Positions 8,187 to 16,581 of a stretch of DNA of 28,572 nucleotides are shown piece after piece; positions within the stretch are counted from its first letter, which is position 1, and every line of letters begins with the position of its first letter. The notes beneath the pieces are model-generated. The model ran no database searches. It was not told the DNA's origin and worked only from the letters and a program-made list of their open reading frames with translations. This stretch comes from Nitrospirota bacterium. GTDB lineage: Bacteria > Nitrospirota_A > Leptospirillia > Leptospirillales > Leptospirillaceae. The DNA lies in NCBI GenBank assembly GCA_027335985.1, contig DAHWGX010000069.1, positions 1 through 28,572 of the forward strand. The letters are read 5' to 3'. Made by a program: the position numbers and the translations under genes.

Positions 8187-9479
8187 TTATCGATCGAGAA
8201 TCATTGTGTCAACCATGGACCCTGGTCGCCCGAGAAAGTCTCCGATCCATTCCTGAAGTCCAGAAACTGGAACAGCATGCCGCTCTCCCGACTTGCGTAC
8301 CTTGATCTCGGCCCGGTCCTCACGAAGACTTTTCTCCCCCAATATGATCTGGAGGGGAAACCCGCAAAGGTCGGCATCGGCAAACTTCACCCCAGGCCGG
8401 GCCTCCCTGTCGTCGACCAGGACATCTCCCGGAAAGCGTTCCTCGATGATGGCCGCGATCCGTTCACCCTTGGCGGTCAACCCGGCATCCTTCCCGCCGA
8501 GAGGAAGGACGCAGACGGTCCATGGGGCCATCGCCAACGGCCAGATGATCCCGCTTTCGTCATGGGATTGTTCGATCGCTGCGGCCAGGAGCCGACTCAC
8601 TCCAATGCCGTAGCATCCCATGTGGTACATTGTCTCCCGGCCATCCGGATCAAGAAATGCAGCCCCCATCGGTTGGCTGTAACGGGCCCCGAGATCGAAC
8701 ACATGGCCGACCTCGATTGCCGTGGTACGCTCGAGCGGTGTCTGGCAGATCGGACAATGGGTGGTCGTTCCAGCGAGTTCGATATTCGATGCCCAGGAGC
8801 AGGAAGGACAGTGCACGACCGTATCCTCCCCTGATGGAGCCAAAACCATGAATTCGTGGGATGAGGAGCCTCCGATCATTCCCGTATCCGCCTCCACCAT
8901 CCGGACAGTCAGTCCGAGTCTTGAAAATATCCGGAAGTAGGCCTCCTGCATCACACGGTAGCAGGCACCCCCTTCCTCGGAGGAGCGGGCAAAGGAATAG
9001 GCGTCCTTCATGACGAATTCGCGGCCACGCATCAACCCGAAGCGAGGGCGCATTTCATCCCTGAACTTTGTCTGTATCTGATAAAGCGTGACGGGAAGCT
9101 GGCGATAGCTTCGAAGAAGACCCCGGGCCAGATCGGTCACCACCTCTTCGTGGGTGGGGCCGAGGGCAAAAGAACGTTCATGACGGTCCTGGATCCGGAA
9201 GAGCTCCTTCCCGTATTTTTCCCATCGGTCGGTCGCCTGCCAGAGTTCAGCAGGCTGAAGAGCCGGCATCAGAACCTCAAAGGCCCCCGCCCGCTCCATT
9301 TCCTCCCGGACAACCGCCTCAACCTTCCGGAGCGACCGAGTCCCCAAGGGAAGAAAGTCATACAAGCCACCGGCTACCTTCTTGACGTAGCCCCCCCTCA
9401 ACATCAATCTGTGGCTCACGACCTCCGCCTCGGCCGGCTCCTCATGGAAGGTGACATACGGAAGACGGGTCGTTCTCAC
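8187..9479 (-). CDS. proS: prolyl-tRNA synthetase, short form without the editing (INS) domain
   Basis: A 430-residue class II synthetase that charges tRNA-Pro with proline. Motif 1 is at about 44-66 (PLGTRSLRKVEAVVREEMER), motif 2 at 139-163 (FRDEMRPRFG...MKDAYSF) and motif 3 at 288-300 (GCYGIGVSRLL). The C-terminal anticodon-binding domain covers about 325-415. Bacterial-type ProRS usually has about 570 residues with a roughly 180-residue insertion domain between motifs 2 and 3 that removes mischarged alanine. Here that place holds only a short linker with Cys224, Cys227, Cys242 and Cys245, a likely zinc ribbon. Start is GTG at 9479, overlapping the ispG stop (GTGA). Confidence 0.95.
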   Translation of the reverse strand: MRTTRLPYVTFHEEPAEAEVVSHRLMLRGGYVKKVAGGLYDFLPLGTRSLRKVEAVVREEMERAGAFEVLMPALQPAELWQATDRWEKYGKELFRIQDRHERSFALGPTHEEVVTDLARGLLRSYRQLPVTLYQIQTKFRDEMRPRFGLMRGREFVMKDAYSFARSSEEGGACYRVMQEAYFRIFSRLGLTVRMVEADTGMIGGSSSHEFMVLAPSGEDTVVHCPSCSWASNIELAGTTTHCPICQTPLERTTAIEVGHVFDLGARYSQPMGAAFLDPDGRETMYHMGCYGIGVSRLLAAAIEQSHDESGIIWPLAMAPWTVCVLPLGGKDAGLTAKGERIAAIIEERFPGDVLVDDREARPGVKFADADLCGFPLQIILGEKSLREDRAEIKVRKSGERHAVPVSGLQEWIGDFLGRPGSMVDTMILDR

Positions 9480-10636
9480 GCCTTCTCCGCCGACAGGGCC
9501 CGATCCGGCGCCATTGGCAATTCAACACGGCGCCCGTCTTCCGTACGGAGGGAGGAGACTCCCGCCGCGCGCATCATCTCCACCTTTTTTTCGACCTGGG
9601 CGATCAGGAGCTCCTCGAGATCGGCCGAGGGAATTTTCTTGACGACTTCCCCGTTTTCAAAAAAGATTCCGACCCCCTGCCCTCCGGCGATTCCCAGGTC
9701 GGCCTCCTTTCCTTCTCCTATTCCATTGACCACGCATCCGAGAATGGAGACATCCATCGTTTCCTGAACGTGGGCAAGCCGTTCCTCGACGCGAGCCGCG
9801 AGACCCACCACATCTATTTCAAGTCGTCCGCAGGTCGGACAGGCGATGACGTTCACCCCCCGCTTCCGGAGCCCCAGGGATTTGAGAATTCCCCAACCCA
9901 CCTTGACTTCTTCCACCGGATCGGCGGCCAGGGAGACCCGGATGGTATCCCCGATCCCGCTGGCAAGAAGGTAGCCGAGTCCCACCGACGACTTCACCGT
10001 TCCCGAGAGAAGGGGGCCTGCCTCGCTGACGCCGATATGCAGCGGATAGTCGCATCGGTCCGAAGCCAGGCGGTAGGCATCAATCGTGTCCAGAACATTG
10101 GAGGCCTTGAGCGAGATCTTGATATCGTTGAAGTTTTCTTTTTCGAGGAGAGCGACATGGCGCATTGCCGATTCCACCATGGCCTCGGGAGTCGGATGGC
10201 CGTAATACTCGAGGAGGTCCCGCTCGAGCGAGCCTGCGTTGACCCCGATCCGGATGGGAAGCCCTTTCTCCTTCATCCGGTCGACAATCGCCCGGACTTT
10301 GGACTGGCTACCGATATTTCCCGGATTGATCCGCACTGCATCCACACCTCCTTCGATCACCGTCAGTGCCAGATGATAGTCGAAATGAATGTCCGCAACC
10401 ACGGGAATAGGAGAGCGCTTGTGGATCTTTCCAACAGCTTCGGCCGCTTCCTGGTCCACCACGGCGAGGCGAATGATTTCGCATCCGACATTGGCGAGGT
10501 CCTCGATCTGACGGAGGGTTCCTTCGATATCGCGGGTATCTGTCGTGGTCATCGACTGAACCGCCACCGGGGCGCCATCTCCGATCGGAACGGATCCGAC
10601 CATGATCCGACGCGTCTTTTTTCTCTTTATTTCCAT
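9476..10636 (-). CDS. ispG: 4-hydroxy-3-methylbut-2-enyl diphosphate synthase (MEP pathway)
   Basis: A 386-residue iron-sulfur enzyme (GcpE) that converts MEcPP to HMBPP late in isoprenoid precursor synthesis. A TIM-barrel N-terminal part (PVAVQSMTTTDT, RINPGNIG) precedes a C-terminal cluster domain with Cys266 and Cys269 (CPTCGR), Cys301 (GCVVNGIGEG) and Glu308, the expected 4Fe-4S ligands. Start at 10636 is chosen over an upstream one because AGGAG lies about 7 bases before it and the N-terminus (MEIKRKKTRRIMVG) matches the family. It follows rseP by 16 bases. Electrons would come from flavodoxin or ferredoxin. Confidence 0.96.
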   Translation of the reverse strand: MEIKRKKTRRIMVGSVPIGDGAPVAVQSMTTTDTRDIEGTLRQIEDLANVGCEIIRLAVVDQEAAEAVGKIHKRSPIPVVADIHFDYHLALTVIEGGVDAVRINPGNIGSQSKVRAIVDRMKEKGLPIRIGVNAGSLERDLLEYYGHPTPEAMVESAMRHVALLEKENFNDIKISLKASNVLDTIDAYRLASDRCDYPLHIGVSEAGPLLSGTVKSSVGLGYLLASGIGDTIRVSLAADPVEEVKVGWGILKSLGLRKRGVNVIACPTCGRLEIDVVGLAARVEERLAHVQETMDVSILGCVVNGIGEGKEADLGIAGGQGVGIFFENGEVVKKIPSADLEELLIAQVEKKVEMMRAAGVSSLRTEDGRRVELPMAPDRALSAEKA

Positions 10637-10652
10637 GAAAACACTCCTTATA

Positions 10653-11720
10653 TTATCGCCCAGTTCCGAAGACTCGCATGATATCGTTATAGAAGGCAAA
10701 AACCATGATCGTCAGCAATATGACGAAGCCGACCTGCATCGACAGCTCCCGAACCCTGAGGGAGGGCGGCTTTCTTAGAATTCCTTCGGCGGTGAGGAAA
10801 AGGAGGTGCCCCCCGTCCAGGACCGGAATGGGAAGAAGGTTCATGACACCCAGGGTCACGCTGACAAACCCCATGAACACCAGAAGGTTTGAGAGACCGG
10901 ACTTTGCGGCCTTCGCCGACATCTGGGCGATGAGGATCGGTCCCCCCAGGTTTTTCGGGGAGATGTGGCCTGTGACCATCTTGCCAAGGGAGATGAGATT
11001 GATCGAGGCGATCCTCCATGTCTTGATGACCGCCAGACCAAGCCCTTCGGAAAAACCGTAGCGCACCGTGACAAAGGTTCCGGACGGTCCCACCCCGATC
11101 TTGCCTTGATTTTCTGCCTCTCCGAACAGATTCTTCCCCGCTTCGACCCGTGGAACGATCTGAAAGGACAGGGTCTTATCCCCTCTTTGGACCGATAGAG
11201 GCACATTGTGCCCACCCTGGCGCTCGATCAATCGTCGAAGATCATCCCAGCGTTCGATGACGTGGCCATTCACCGAAAGGATACGGTCTCCCTTCATGAT
11301 TCCGGCCGCTGACGCGGGAGAGCCTGGAAGAACCTGCCCCACCACGGCTTCCATGACGGGGAGACCCGACCAGAACACAGCGGCGAAAAGAAGGATGGCC
11401 AGCATGAAATTGGCCACCGGACCCGCTGCGGCGATCATCATCCGTTTCGAAACGGAAAGGGCGGAAAAAGAGTGTGGCAGATCCTCGGGAGCCACTTTTT
11501 CCGGATCGGTCTCTCCGAGCATCTTCACATATCCCCCCAGAGGGATCCAGGATAGGCGATACTCGGTTTCACCCACTGTTTTGGCAAAAATCTTCGGTCC
11601 GAAACCGATCGAAAACTTTTCGATCTTGACACCGAATCTCTTGGCGACCAGAAAATGGCCCAATTCATGGATCAGGATAAGAACCCCGATCACGACGATA
11701 AAGGAAACTATAGCTGTCAA
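10653..11720 (-). CDS. rseP: RseP/RIP site-2 zinc metalloprotease
   Basis: An intramembrane protease of about 355 residues. The zinc motif HELGH (His18, Glu19, His22) lies in the first membrane helix and LDGGHLLFL holds the third ligand (Asp) near the C-terminus. One PDZ domain lies in between (about 115-190, GSPASAAGIMKGDRILSVNG). The family cuts anti-sigma factors and leftover signal peptides in the inner membrane. Proteobacterial RseP often has two PDZ domains, this one only one. The frame is open to 11843 into dxr, but a TTG at 11720 places HELGH at the usual depth. The start is therefore somewhat uncertain. Confidence 0.92.
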   Translation of the reverse strand: MTAIVSFIVVIGVLILIHELGHFLVAKRFGVKIEKFSIGFGPKIFAKTVGETEYRLSWIPLGGYVKMLGETDPEKVAPEDLPHSFSALSVSKRMMIAAAGPVANFMLAILLFAAVFWSGLPVMEAVVGQVLPGSPASAAGIMKGDRILSVNGHVIERWDDLRRLIERQGGHNVPLSVQRGDKTLSFQIVPRVEAGKNLFGEAENQGKIGVGPSGTFVTVRYGFSEGLGLAVIKTWRIASINLISLGKMVTGHISPKNLGGPILIAQMSAKAAKSGLSNLLVFMGFVSVTLGVMNLLPIPVLDGGHLLFLTAEGILRKPPSLRVRELSMQVGFVILLTIMVFAFYNDIMRVFGTGR

Positions 11721-11745
11721 GCGTCTCTGCCTTTCATCAGGGAGT

Positions 11746-12954
11746 TCAGGAGCAGACCGGGACCGATCCCATGGATCCGGTCTTGGCCACCGCATCGTGG
11801 GCGAGTGCCGTGGCCCTGCCGACCGCACGGCGTATCTCGTCAAGAGATTCCGGAACGGCCTCGGGAGCCTCCGCCATCACCCGCTCCCATATTTCAAAAA
11901 TGCCGGTAAAGGAAATTCGACCTTCCAGAAATGCCTGAACCGCTACTTCATTTGCCATGTTCAGGTACAGGGGGCCCTGCCCGGTCCGCGCGATCGAGCG
12001 GGCGGCCAGACTGATCGCCGGAAAGGTCTCGTGATCAGGAGGGAAGAAGGTCAACGTCCCGGTTTTGGCCAGATCGAGAAAGGGAACTCCGATGGGAAGA
12101 CGCTCCTCCCCCGAAATGGCGTAGGCGATCGGTCCCTTCATGTCGGGGACCCCCATCTGGGCAAGCACGGAGGCATCCTCAAACTCGACCAGGGAATGAA
12201 TGATGCTCTGCCGGTGGACGACAACATCGATCCGGCTCGAAGGAATATCGAATAGCCAGCGGGCCTCGATGAGCTCCAGCCCCTTGTTCAGGAGTGTCGC
12301 CGAATCGATGGTGATCTTGGGCCCCATCTTCCAGGTCGGGTGGTTCAGTGCCTGATCAGGCGTGACCTGCTCGAGGTCGGCCCGGGTCTTGCCGAAGAAC
12401 GGTCCACCGGAGGCGGTCAGGACGATCCTCCTGACTCCCGTCCATGAATGTCCTCTCATCGCCTGGTAGATCGCGCTGTGTTCCGAGTCGACAGGGACGA
12501 GACGGGCTCCTTTCGACTTTATCCGGTCGATCACAGTCTGCCCCCCCACGACCAGTGTTTCCTTGTTCGCGAGGGCGACGGTCCGACCGTTCCGGATGCC
12601 TTCCCAGGTGGGAGCCAATCCGGCTTCTCCCACAATGGCGGAAAGCAGCACCTCCGCATCGGGGAGGGCGGCCACGGCACAGGCCCCTTCCATTCCGGCC
12701 TGAACACTGATTCCCAATCCGGAAAGTTCTTCCCTGACCCGCGAGAAAATGCTTTCGTCGACAGACAGGAGCTCCGGGCGAAATTCCCGGGCCTGAAGGA
12801 GCGCCTGATCGAGATTTTTTCCGCAAGCCAGCCCCCGGATACGGAATCTGTCGGGATGGGCTCGGACAATATCGAGAGCCGATCGCCCGATCGATCCCGA
12901 GGACCCCAGGATGGAAAGGCCGACCTTTGTCCCTGTCGTTAGTTCGTTCGCCAT
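11746..12954 (-). CDS. dxr: 1-deoxy-D-xylulose 5-phosphate reductoisomerase
   Basis: A 402-residue enzyme that converts DXP to MEP with NADPH, the first committed step of the MEP pathway. The cofactor motif GSSGSIG is at 17-23. NKETLVVGG, the metal and substrate segment PVDSEHSAIYQAM, the loop TASGGPFF and the later NKGLELIEA are all present. It is followed by rseP and ispG and preceded by cdsA (12 bases). The order uppS-cdsA-dxr-rseP is conserved widely in bacteria. Confidence 0.97.
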   Translation of the reverse strand: MANELTTGTKVGLSILGSSGSIGRSALDIVRAHPDRFRIRGLACGKNLDQALLQAREFRPELLSVDESIFSRVREELSGLGISVQAGMEGACAVAALPDAEVLLSAIVGEAGLAPTWEGIRNGRTVALANKETLVVGGQTVIDRIKSKGARLVPVDSEHSAIYQAMRGHSWTGVRRIVLTASGGPFFGKTRADLEQVTPDQALNHPTWKMGPKITIDSATLLNKGLELIEARWLFDIPSSRIDVVVHRQSIIHSLVEFEDASVLAQMGVPDMKGPIAYAISGEERLPIGVPFLDLAKTGTLTFFPPDHETFPAISLAARSIARTGQGPLYLNMANEVAVQAFLEGRISFTGIFEIWERVMAEAPEAVPESLDEIRRAVGRATALAHDAVAKTGSMGSVPVCS

Positions 12955-12966
12955 TGAAGTCCTATC

Positions 12967-13800
12967 CTAGACGATGACGGGAGAGCTGAGTCCTTCGTAA
13001 AAAATCAGAACTCCATAAAGGACAGGGGCGTTGAAGATGAGGCTGTCCACCTTGTCGAGCATGCCCCCGTGTCCGGGCAACAGGTGCCCTGAATCCTTGA
13101 CTCCGGCTTGTCTCTTGAAGGCTGACTCTACCAGATCTCCCAACTGTCCGGTGACCGAAAGAAGGAGTGCAATCCAGAAAACAGCCATCCGAGACAGAGG
13201 AGCCGGAAGCCAGGAAACGATGAGGAGACTGAAAAGTATCCCGGCCACCGTCCCACCCAACGCCCCCTCCCAGGTTTTCCCGGGAGAGACAACAGGAGCC
13301 ATCCTGTGACGGCCAAACATCTTCCCGAAAAAATATCCGCCCGAGTCGACGATCCAGGTCAAAGCCAGAAGATAGAGGATCCACCGATCTCCGCCGGGAA
13401 TTCCCCGAATCAGGAGGATCGTCCCGAGAAGGAAAGGGATGTACATGATCCCGAGCCAGACAATCGGGAGCTGGGCCATGCGCACCACTCCCCCCGAAAG
13501 GAGCGTCCCACCCAGGACCGTCAAAAGCAGGAGGGCCGCGACCACCTCGAGCGTTTCCGGAGGCACAGCCCCGGTGCTTTTGAGATAAATCACATAAAGG
13601 AACCCGGCTCCCGCCGATAACCCCATCCAGACTCCGCTGTCAAAGGAAATGTCCGGAAAGAGCCGATAAAACTCATATTGGGAAAGGATCACCAGGCCGG
13701 CCATAACCAGAAAGAAGAGAAACGGAGTCGCCCAAACGACCAAAGCCACGATCATTGGGATCGCGATTCCCGCCACGACAAGTCTTCGGACGAGCTCCAT
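12967..13800 (-). CDS. cdsA: phosphatidate cytidylyltransferase (CDP-diglyceride synthase)
   Basis: A 277-residue polytopic inner-membrane protein that makes CDP-diacylglycerol from phosphatidic acid and CTP. Several hydrophobic helices are visible (for example GIAIPMIVALVVWATPFLFF near the N-terminus). The C-terminal CDP-alcohol signature begins SAFKRQAGVKDSGHLLPGHG and continues GMLDKVDSL, with the preceding PVVSPGKTWEGALGG typical of CdsA. The frame is open farther upstream through uppS. The ATG at 13800, overlapping the uppS stop by one base, gives the normal size. Confidence 0.95.
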   Translation of the reverse strand: MELVRRLVVAGIAIPMIVALVVWATPFLFFLVMAGLVILSQYEFYRLFPDISFDSGVWMGLSAGAGFLYVIYLKSTGAVPPETLEVVAALLLLTVLGGTLLSGGVVRMAQLPIVWLGIMYIPFLLGTILLIRGIPGGDRWILYLLALTWIVDSGGYFFGKMFGRHRMAPVVSPGKTWEGALGGTVAGILFSLLIVSWLPAPLSRMAVFWIALLLSVTGQLGDLVESAFKRQAGVKDSGHLLPGHGGMLDKVDSLIFNAPVLYGVLIFYEGLSSPVIV

Positions 13801-14594
13801 CAGCGCTCCGTCCCGCCGGATGCGTCCGCGGCCGTCGCACCCTCCGCGCCGAAGCGCCTCTGTCGTTCCTGATAGTCCAGAAGTGCCTGCTTCAGATCCT
13901 CTTCTCCGAAATCCGGCCAGTAAATACCGGTAAAATATAACTCCGTATAGGCAATCTGCCACAGAAGAAAATTGCTGATCCTGTATTCTCCGCTTGTCCG
14001 GACAAGGAAATCGGGGGGCGGGAGATCGAAAGAATCCATATACCGGCAAAATTCCTCCTGGGAGAGGGTCGCCGGATCGACTCTGCCTGCCATGGCATCT
14101 TCCGCCAGACGGCGGGCCGCCGAAAGAATTTCCTCCCGCCCGGAATAGGAAAGCGCCAACGTCAGGTCCATGGCCTTTCCCGAGACCGTGCTGGCCTCCA
14201 CTGATTCAAGCCTTCGGAGTACGCTTCGAGGAAGACGCGCCCGGTCCCCGATAGCCCGGAAGCGGATCGATTTCTCGATCATGAGGGCCTCTTCGCGGTC
14301 AAGATAGTCCTCAAGGAGACGCATCAAGGCTTCGACTTCCAGTCTGGATCTTTTCCAATTTTCCCACGAGAACGCATAGAGGGTCAAATAACGGATCCCC
14401 CAGGATCGGCAAAGAGTCACCGTCCGCCGCACCGCCTGAGCGCCCTGACGGTGTCCGGCCACCCTCGGAAGATGCCGCTTCTGAGCCCACCGCCCGTTTC
14501 CATCCATTATGATGGCCAGATGGACCGGAGGCCGAACGAGCCAGTCCGGAGTCTCACAGGTCCCTGGATTAACAATCTCCTGCCGGGGAATCAT
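13800..14594 (-). CDS. uppS: undecaprenyl diphosphate synthase (di-trans,poly-cis)
   Basis: A 264-residue cis-prenyltransferase that builds the C55 lipid carrier for peptidoglycan and O-antigen from FPP and IPP. Catalytic Asp31 lies in IIMDGNGRWA. LTLYAFSWENWKR, the later RTSGEYRISNFLLWQ and the YTELYFTGIYWPDF segment are the conserved regions. The ATG at 14594 overlaps the stop of the preceding secreted-protein gene as ATGA. The C-terminal tail is rich in Ala/Gly. Its substrate supply depends on Dxr and IspG from the same operon. Confidence 0.96.
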   Translation of the reverse strand: MIPRQEIVNPGTCETPDWLVRPPVHLAIIMDGNGRWAQKRHLPRVAGHRQGAQAVRRTVTLCRSWGIRYLTLYAFSWENWKRSRLEVEALMRLLEDYLDREEALMIEKSIRFRAIGDRARLPRSVLRRLESVEASTVSGKAMDLTLALSYSGREEILSAARRLAEDAMAGRVDPATLSQEEFCRYMDSFDLPPPDFLVRTSGEYRISNFLLWQIAYTELYFTGIYWPDFGEEDLKQALLDYQERQRRFGAEGATAADASGGTER

Positions 14595-16561
14595 TTTTTC
14601 GGTCCGCCTCCGGATGGACGATTCAGAAGGGTGGGAGAGGTCGTGCCCGAGCGAAGATATCGGCTGACCGTATCCGGAAGATGAAAATACAGGAGAGTTC
14701 CTTCCTTCACGATCAGATTCTGGATATTCATGAAATTGAAGACCGGCTCCGTCCCGACCACAAGACTCGGAGTTCCGCTCGCGGGATCCTCCAGGATCGC
14801 AATGTCGCGGATAAAGTTTTTGACCCTGGGCAACTCTCCCAAAAGGGTCCAGTTGACTCCCGTCCATCGATAGAAATAGACCTGGCCATACTGGAATCCC
14901 TGAAAGTTTCCGAAACCCGATGACATAGGAATGTTCTTGTAGACGATGGCGATGGGTTTTCCCGGATCGCCAGGGGGAGTCAGAACCAGAATGCGGCCTT
15001 TGACCCGGACACTCCGGGACTGGACCGGCAAAAGGGCATGGGGCCTCCCGAACACGAAATGATTCGAGTATCCTCCGAGGAAGATGGGACTTTTGAACCT
15101 CAGATCGCCGCGGGAATCATAGTATTCGAGATGGTTGTCCATGGCGATCTTCAGGAAAGCATTTTGGCCTCCCGTACGGACGGGAAGAGTGCCGAGGAGG
15201 GTGATGGCCTTCGGCCAAGCCACCTTGTCCCCCTTTTCAAAATGGTCGAGATTCCAGCGGAGGAAATGGATGTGTCCCAGAAAGGCCTTGTTCACACCCA
15301 TCTTCTGACCGATCAGACGGGTCGTGCCGTCCGACATGCGCACGATCCGGATGTACCAGGGAAGATGCTTCGCGATGCGACGGAATGTTGTTCCGTCGTA
15401 ATCGAGCACGTACGAGTCGGGCTCTCCGCCCACGATGTTTGTGACGGCAATTTGGTCGTGTCCGGGGTGCTCCCTGTCGGGAGGGATCACAGATCCGGAG
15501 GAGATGAAGACATGCCGGTTTCCTTCGACCCGGGGATCGGACTCCCGGTAGTGGGTCCGGACCCGGTCGTTTCCGATCGTTCCCACCACGATCCGGCGAC
15601 CATCCGAAAGAGCCGAGGTCGTTCCCTCACCCGGAATGAAGCGCCCTTCGGTCAGAAAGAAAGGAATGAACGGAAGCTTGACTGTCCGGAAAGGAACGGA
15701 AAGAGGCGGCAGCTTGGCGGCATGCATGTTTGGAGAGATGCCGGCCAGAAGATCTCCTCCCCCCGTCAGGGGACGCACACCGGTGAGGTTGGTCTCAAGA
15801 GAGAAGGCCTTCTGTCCCGACAGGCCGCCCGTGGTCTCCATGTTCAGGAGCACCTTGTCGCCAAGAAGAGTGGTATCGATCAGAATCAGGCTCTGGACCC
15901 GCAGATTTCTGGCGAGGCGGGCACGATAGGCAGGATCGGAAAGGTTCCCCTTCCCCATTTTTCGCATGGCCAGATCGACCCTGAAGGGATCGACGACCGA
16001 AAATCGTCTCGACTTCTGAAGGGCTCTTGTCAGATGGCTCATCACACCGAGGTCGGCATACCTGGATGCGGGGACAAGGGCAATCCGGACAAGGGACTCC
16101 GGCATTCGGAAACGGTCTCCGACACGAACCTGTCCCGTTCCGGAAAAAAACCCTTCGGAAGATTCCGGAGTGACCGTCCGGAGTTCGACCCATCCGACCC
16201 GTTCCTCCCGGCGGCCTATGACCAGACCTGTATAGAAATCCCTAAATGGAGGTCCTGGCCGGTAGACCATGACCACAGCCCCTGGATAAAGTCCCCTGGA
16301 GCTTCCCCTGTCGAGGGTCACGCGACCCTCGTGTCCCACTTCGGAGACTTGCCCTTGTCCAGGAGGGAAAAACGTTTCAAGAATATGAACGACATCCGTC
16401 GCTCTGGCCAGGGTCTTCTGGGGAACGCCACCCGCCGGATGCGGAGAAGGGGGCGCCGCCGAGGAGAATGAAGGGAATGTTGCCAATACGAAGACAGAGA
16501 CAAGAAACCCGATCAGTGCCTTTTTTCCGGAAATAGGCCGGAATCCTTGCCCCGATCGCAT
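14591..16561 (-). CDS. secreted protein with FlgT-like N-terminal and VCBS/FG-GAP-like C-terminal region, unknown function
   Basis: A protein of about 656 residues with a signal peptide (MRSGQGFRPISGKKALIGFL... cut near SSA). After the signal, a segment of about 80 residues (GRVTLDRGSSRGLYPGAVVM ... GQVRVGDRF) resembles the FlgT C-terminal domain of 'G...v.ldlGs..Gl..G' type. It is followed by a region like the TolB/CsgG-like domain of lipoproteins (LTRALQKSRRFSVVDPFRVD). The C-terminal 350 residues contain Asp/Gly-rich repeats such as GHDQIAVTNIVGGEPDSYVL and GTPSLVVGTEPVFNFMNI, as in VCBS/FG-GAP propellers. A GTG start at 16585 overlaps the fhs stop, but the ATG at 16561 has AAAGGAG about 10 bases upstream. 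Probably periplasmic. Domain calls are by eye. Confidence 0.6.
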   Translation of the reverse strand: MRSGQGFRPISGKKALIGFLVSVFVLATFPSFSSAAPPSPHPAGGVPQKTLARATDVVHILETFFPPGQGQVSEVGHEGRVTLDRGSSRGLYPGAVVMVYRPGPPFRDFYTGLVIGRREERVGWVELRTVTPESSEGFFSGTGQVRVGDRFRMPESLVRIALVPASRYADLGVMSHLTRALQKSRRFSVVDPFRVDLAMRKMGKGNLSDPAYRARLARNLRVQSLILIDTTLLGDKVLLNMETTGGLSGQKAFSLETNLTGVRPLTGGGDLLAGISPNMHAAKLPPLSVPFRTVKLPFIPFFLTEGRFIPGEGTTSALSDGRRIVVGTIGNDRVRTHYRESDPRVEGNRHVFISSGSVIPPDREHPGHDQIAVTNIVGGEPDSYVLDYDGTTFRRIAKHLPWYIRIVRMSDGTTRLIGQKMGVNKAFLGHIHFLRWNLDHFEKGDKVAWPKAITLLGTLPVRTGGQNAFLKIAMDNHLEYYDSRGDLRFKSPIFLGGYSNHFVFGRPHALLPVQSRSVRVKGRILVLTPPGDPGKPIAIVYKNIPMSSGFGNFQGFQYGQVYFYRWTGVNWTLLGELPRVKNFIRDIAILEDPASGTPSLVVGTEPVFNFMNIQNLIVKEGTLLYFHLPDTVSRYLRSGTTSPTLLNRPSGGGPKK

Positions 16562-16581
16562 GGAAATGCTTTCTCCTTTTT

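Noticed and set aside
7632..8834. Plus-strand reading frame of 400 codons opposite yceD and the proS 3' end
   Set aside because: Both minus-strand genes are clear family members. The plus-strand product has no domain or start signal.
9770..10681. Plus-strand reading frame opposite ispG
   Set aside because: It mirrors a conserved iron-sulfur enzyme and has no ribosome-binding site or plausible protein features.
15038..16471. Long plus-strand reading frame opposite the secreted propeller-like gene
   Set aside because: It has no ribosome-binding site or recognisable domain and lies wholly opposite a convincing minus-strand gene. Long antisense frames are common in GC-rich DNA.
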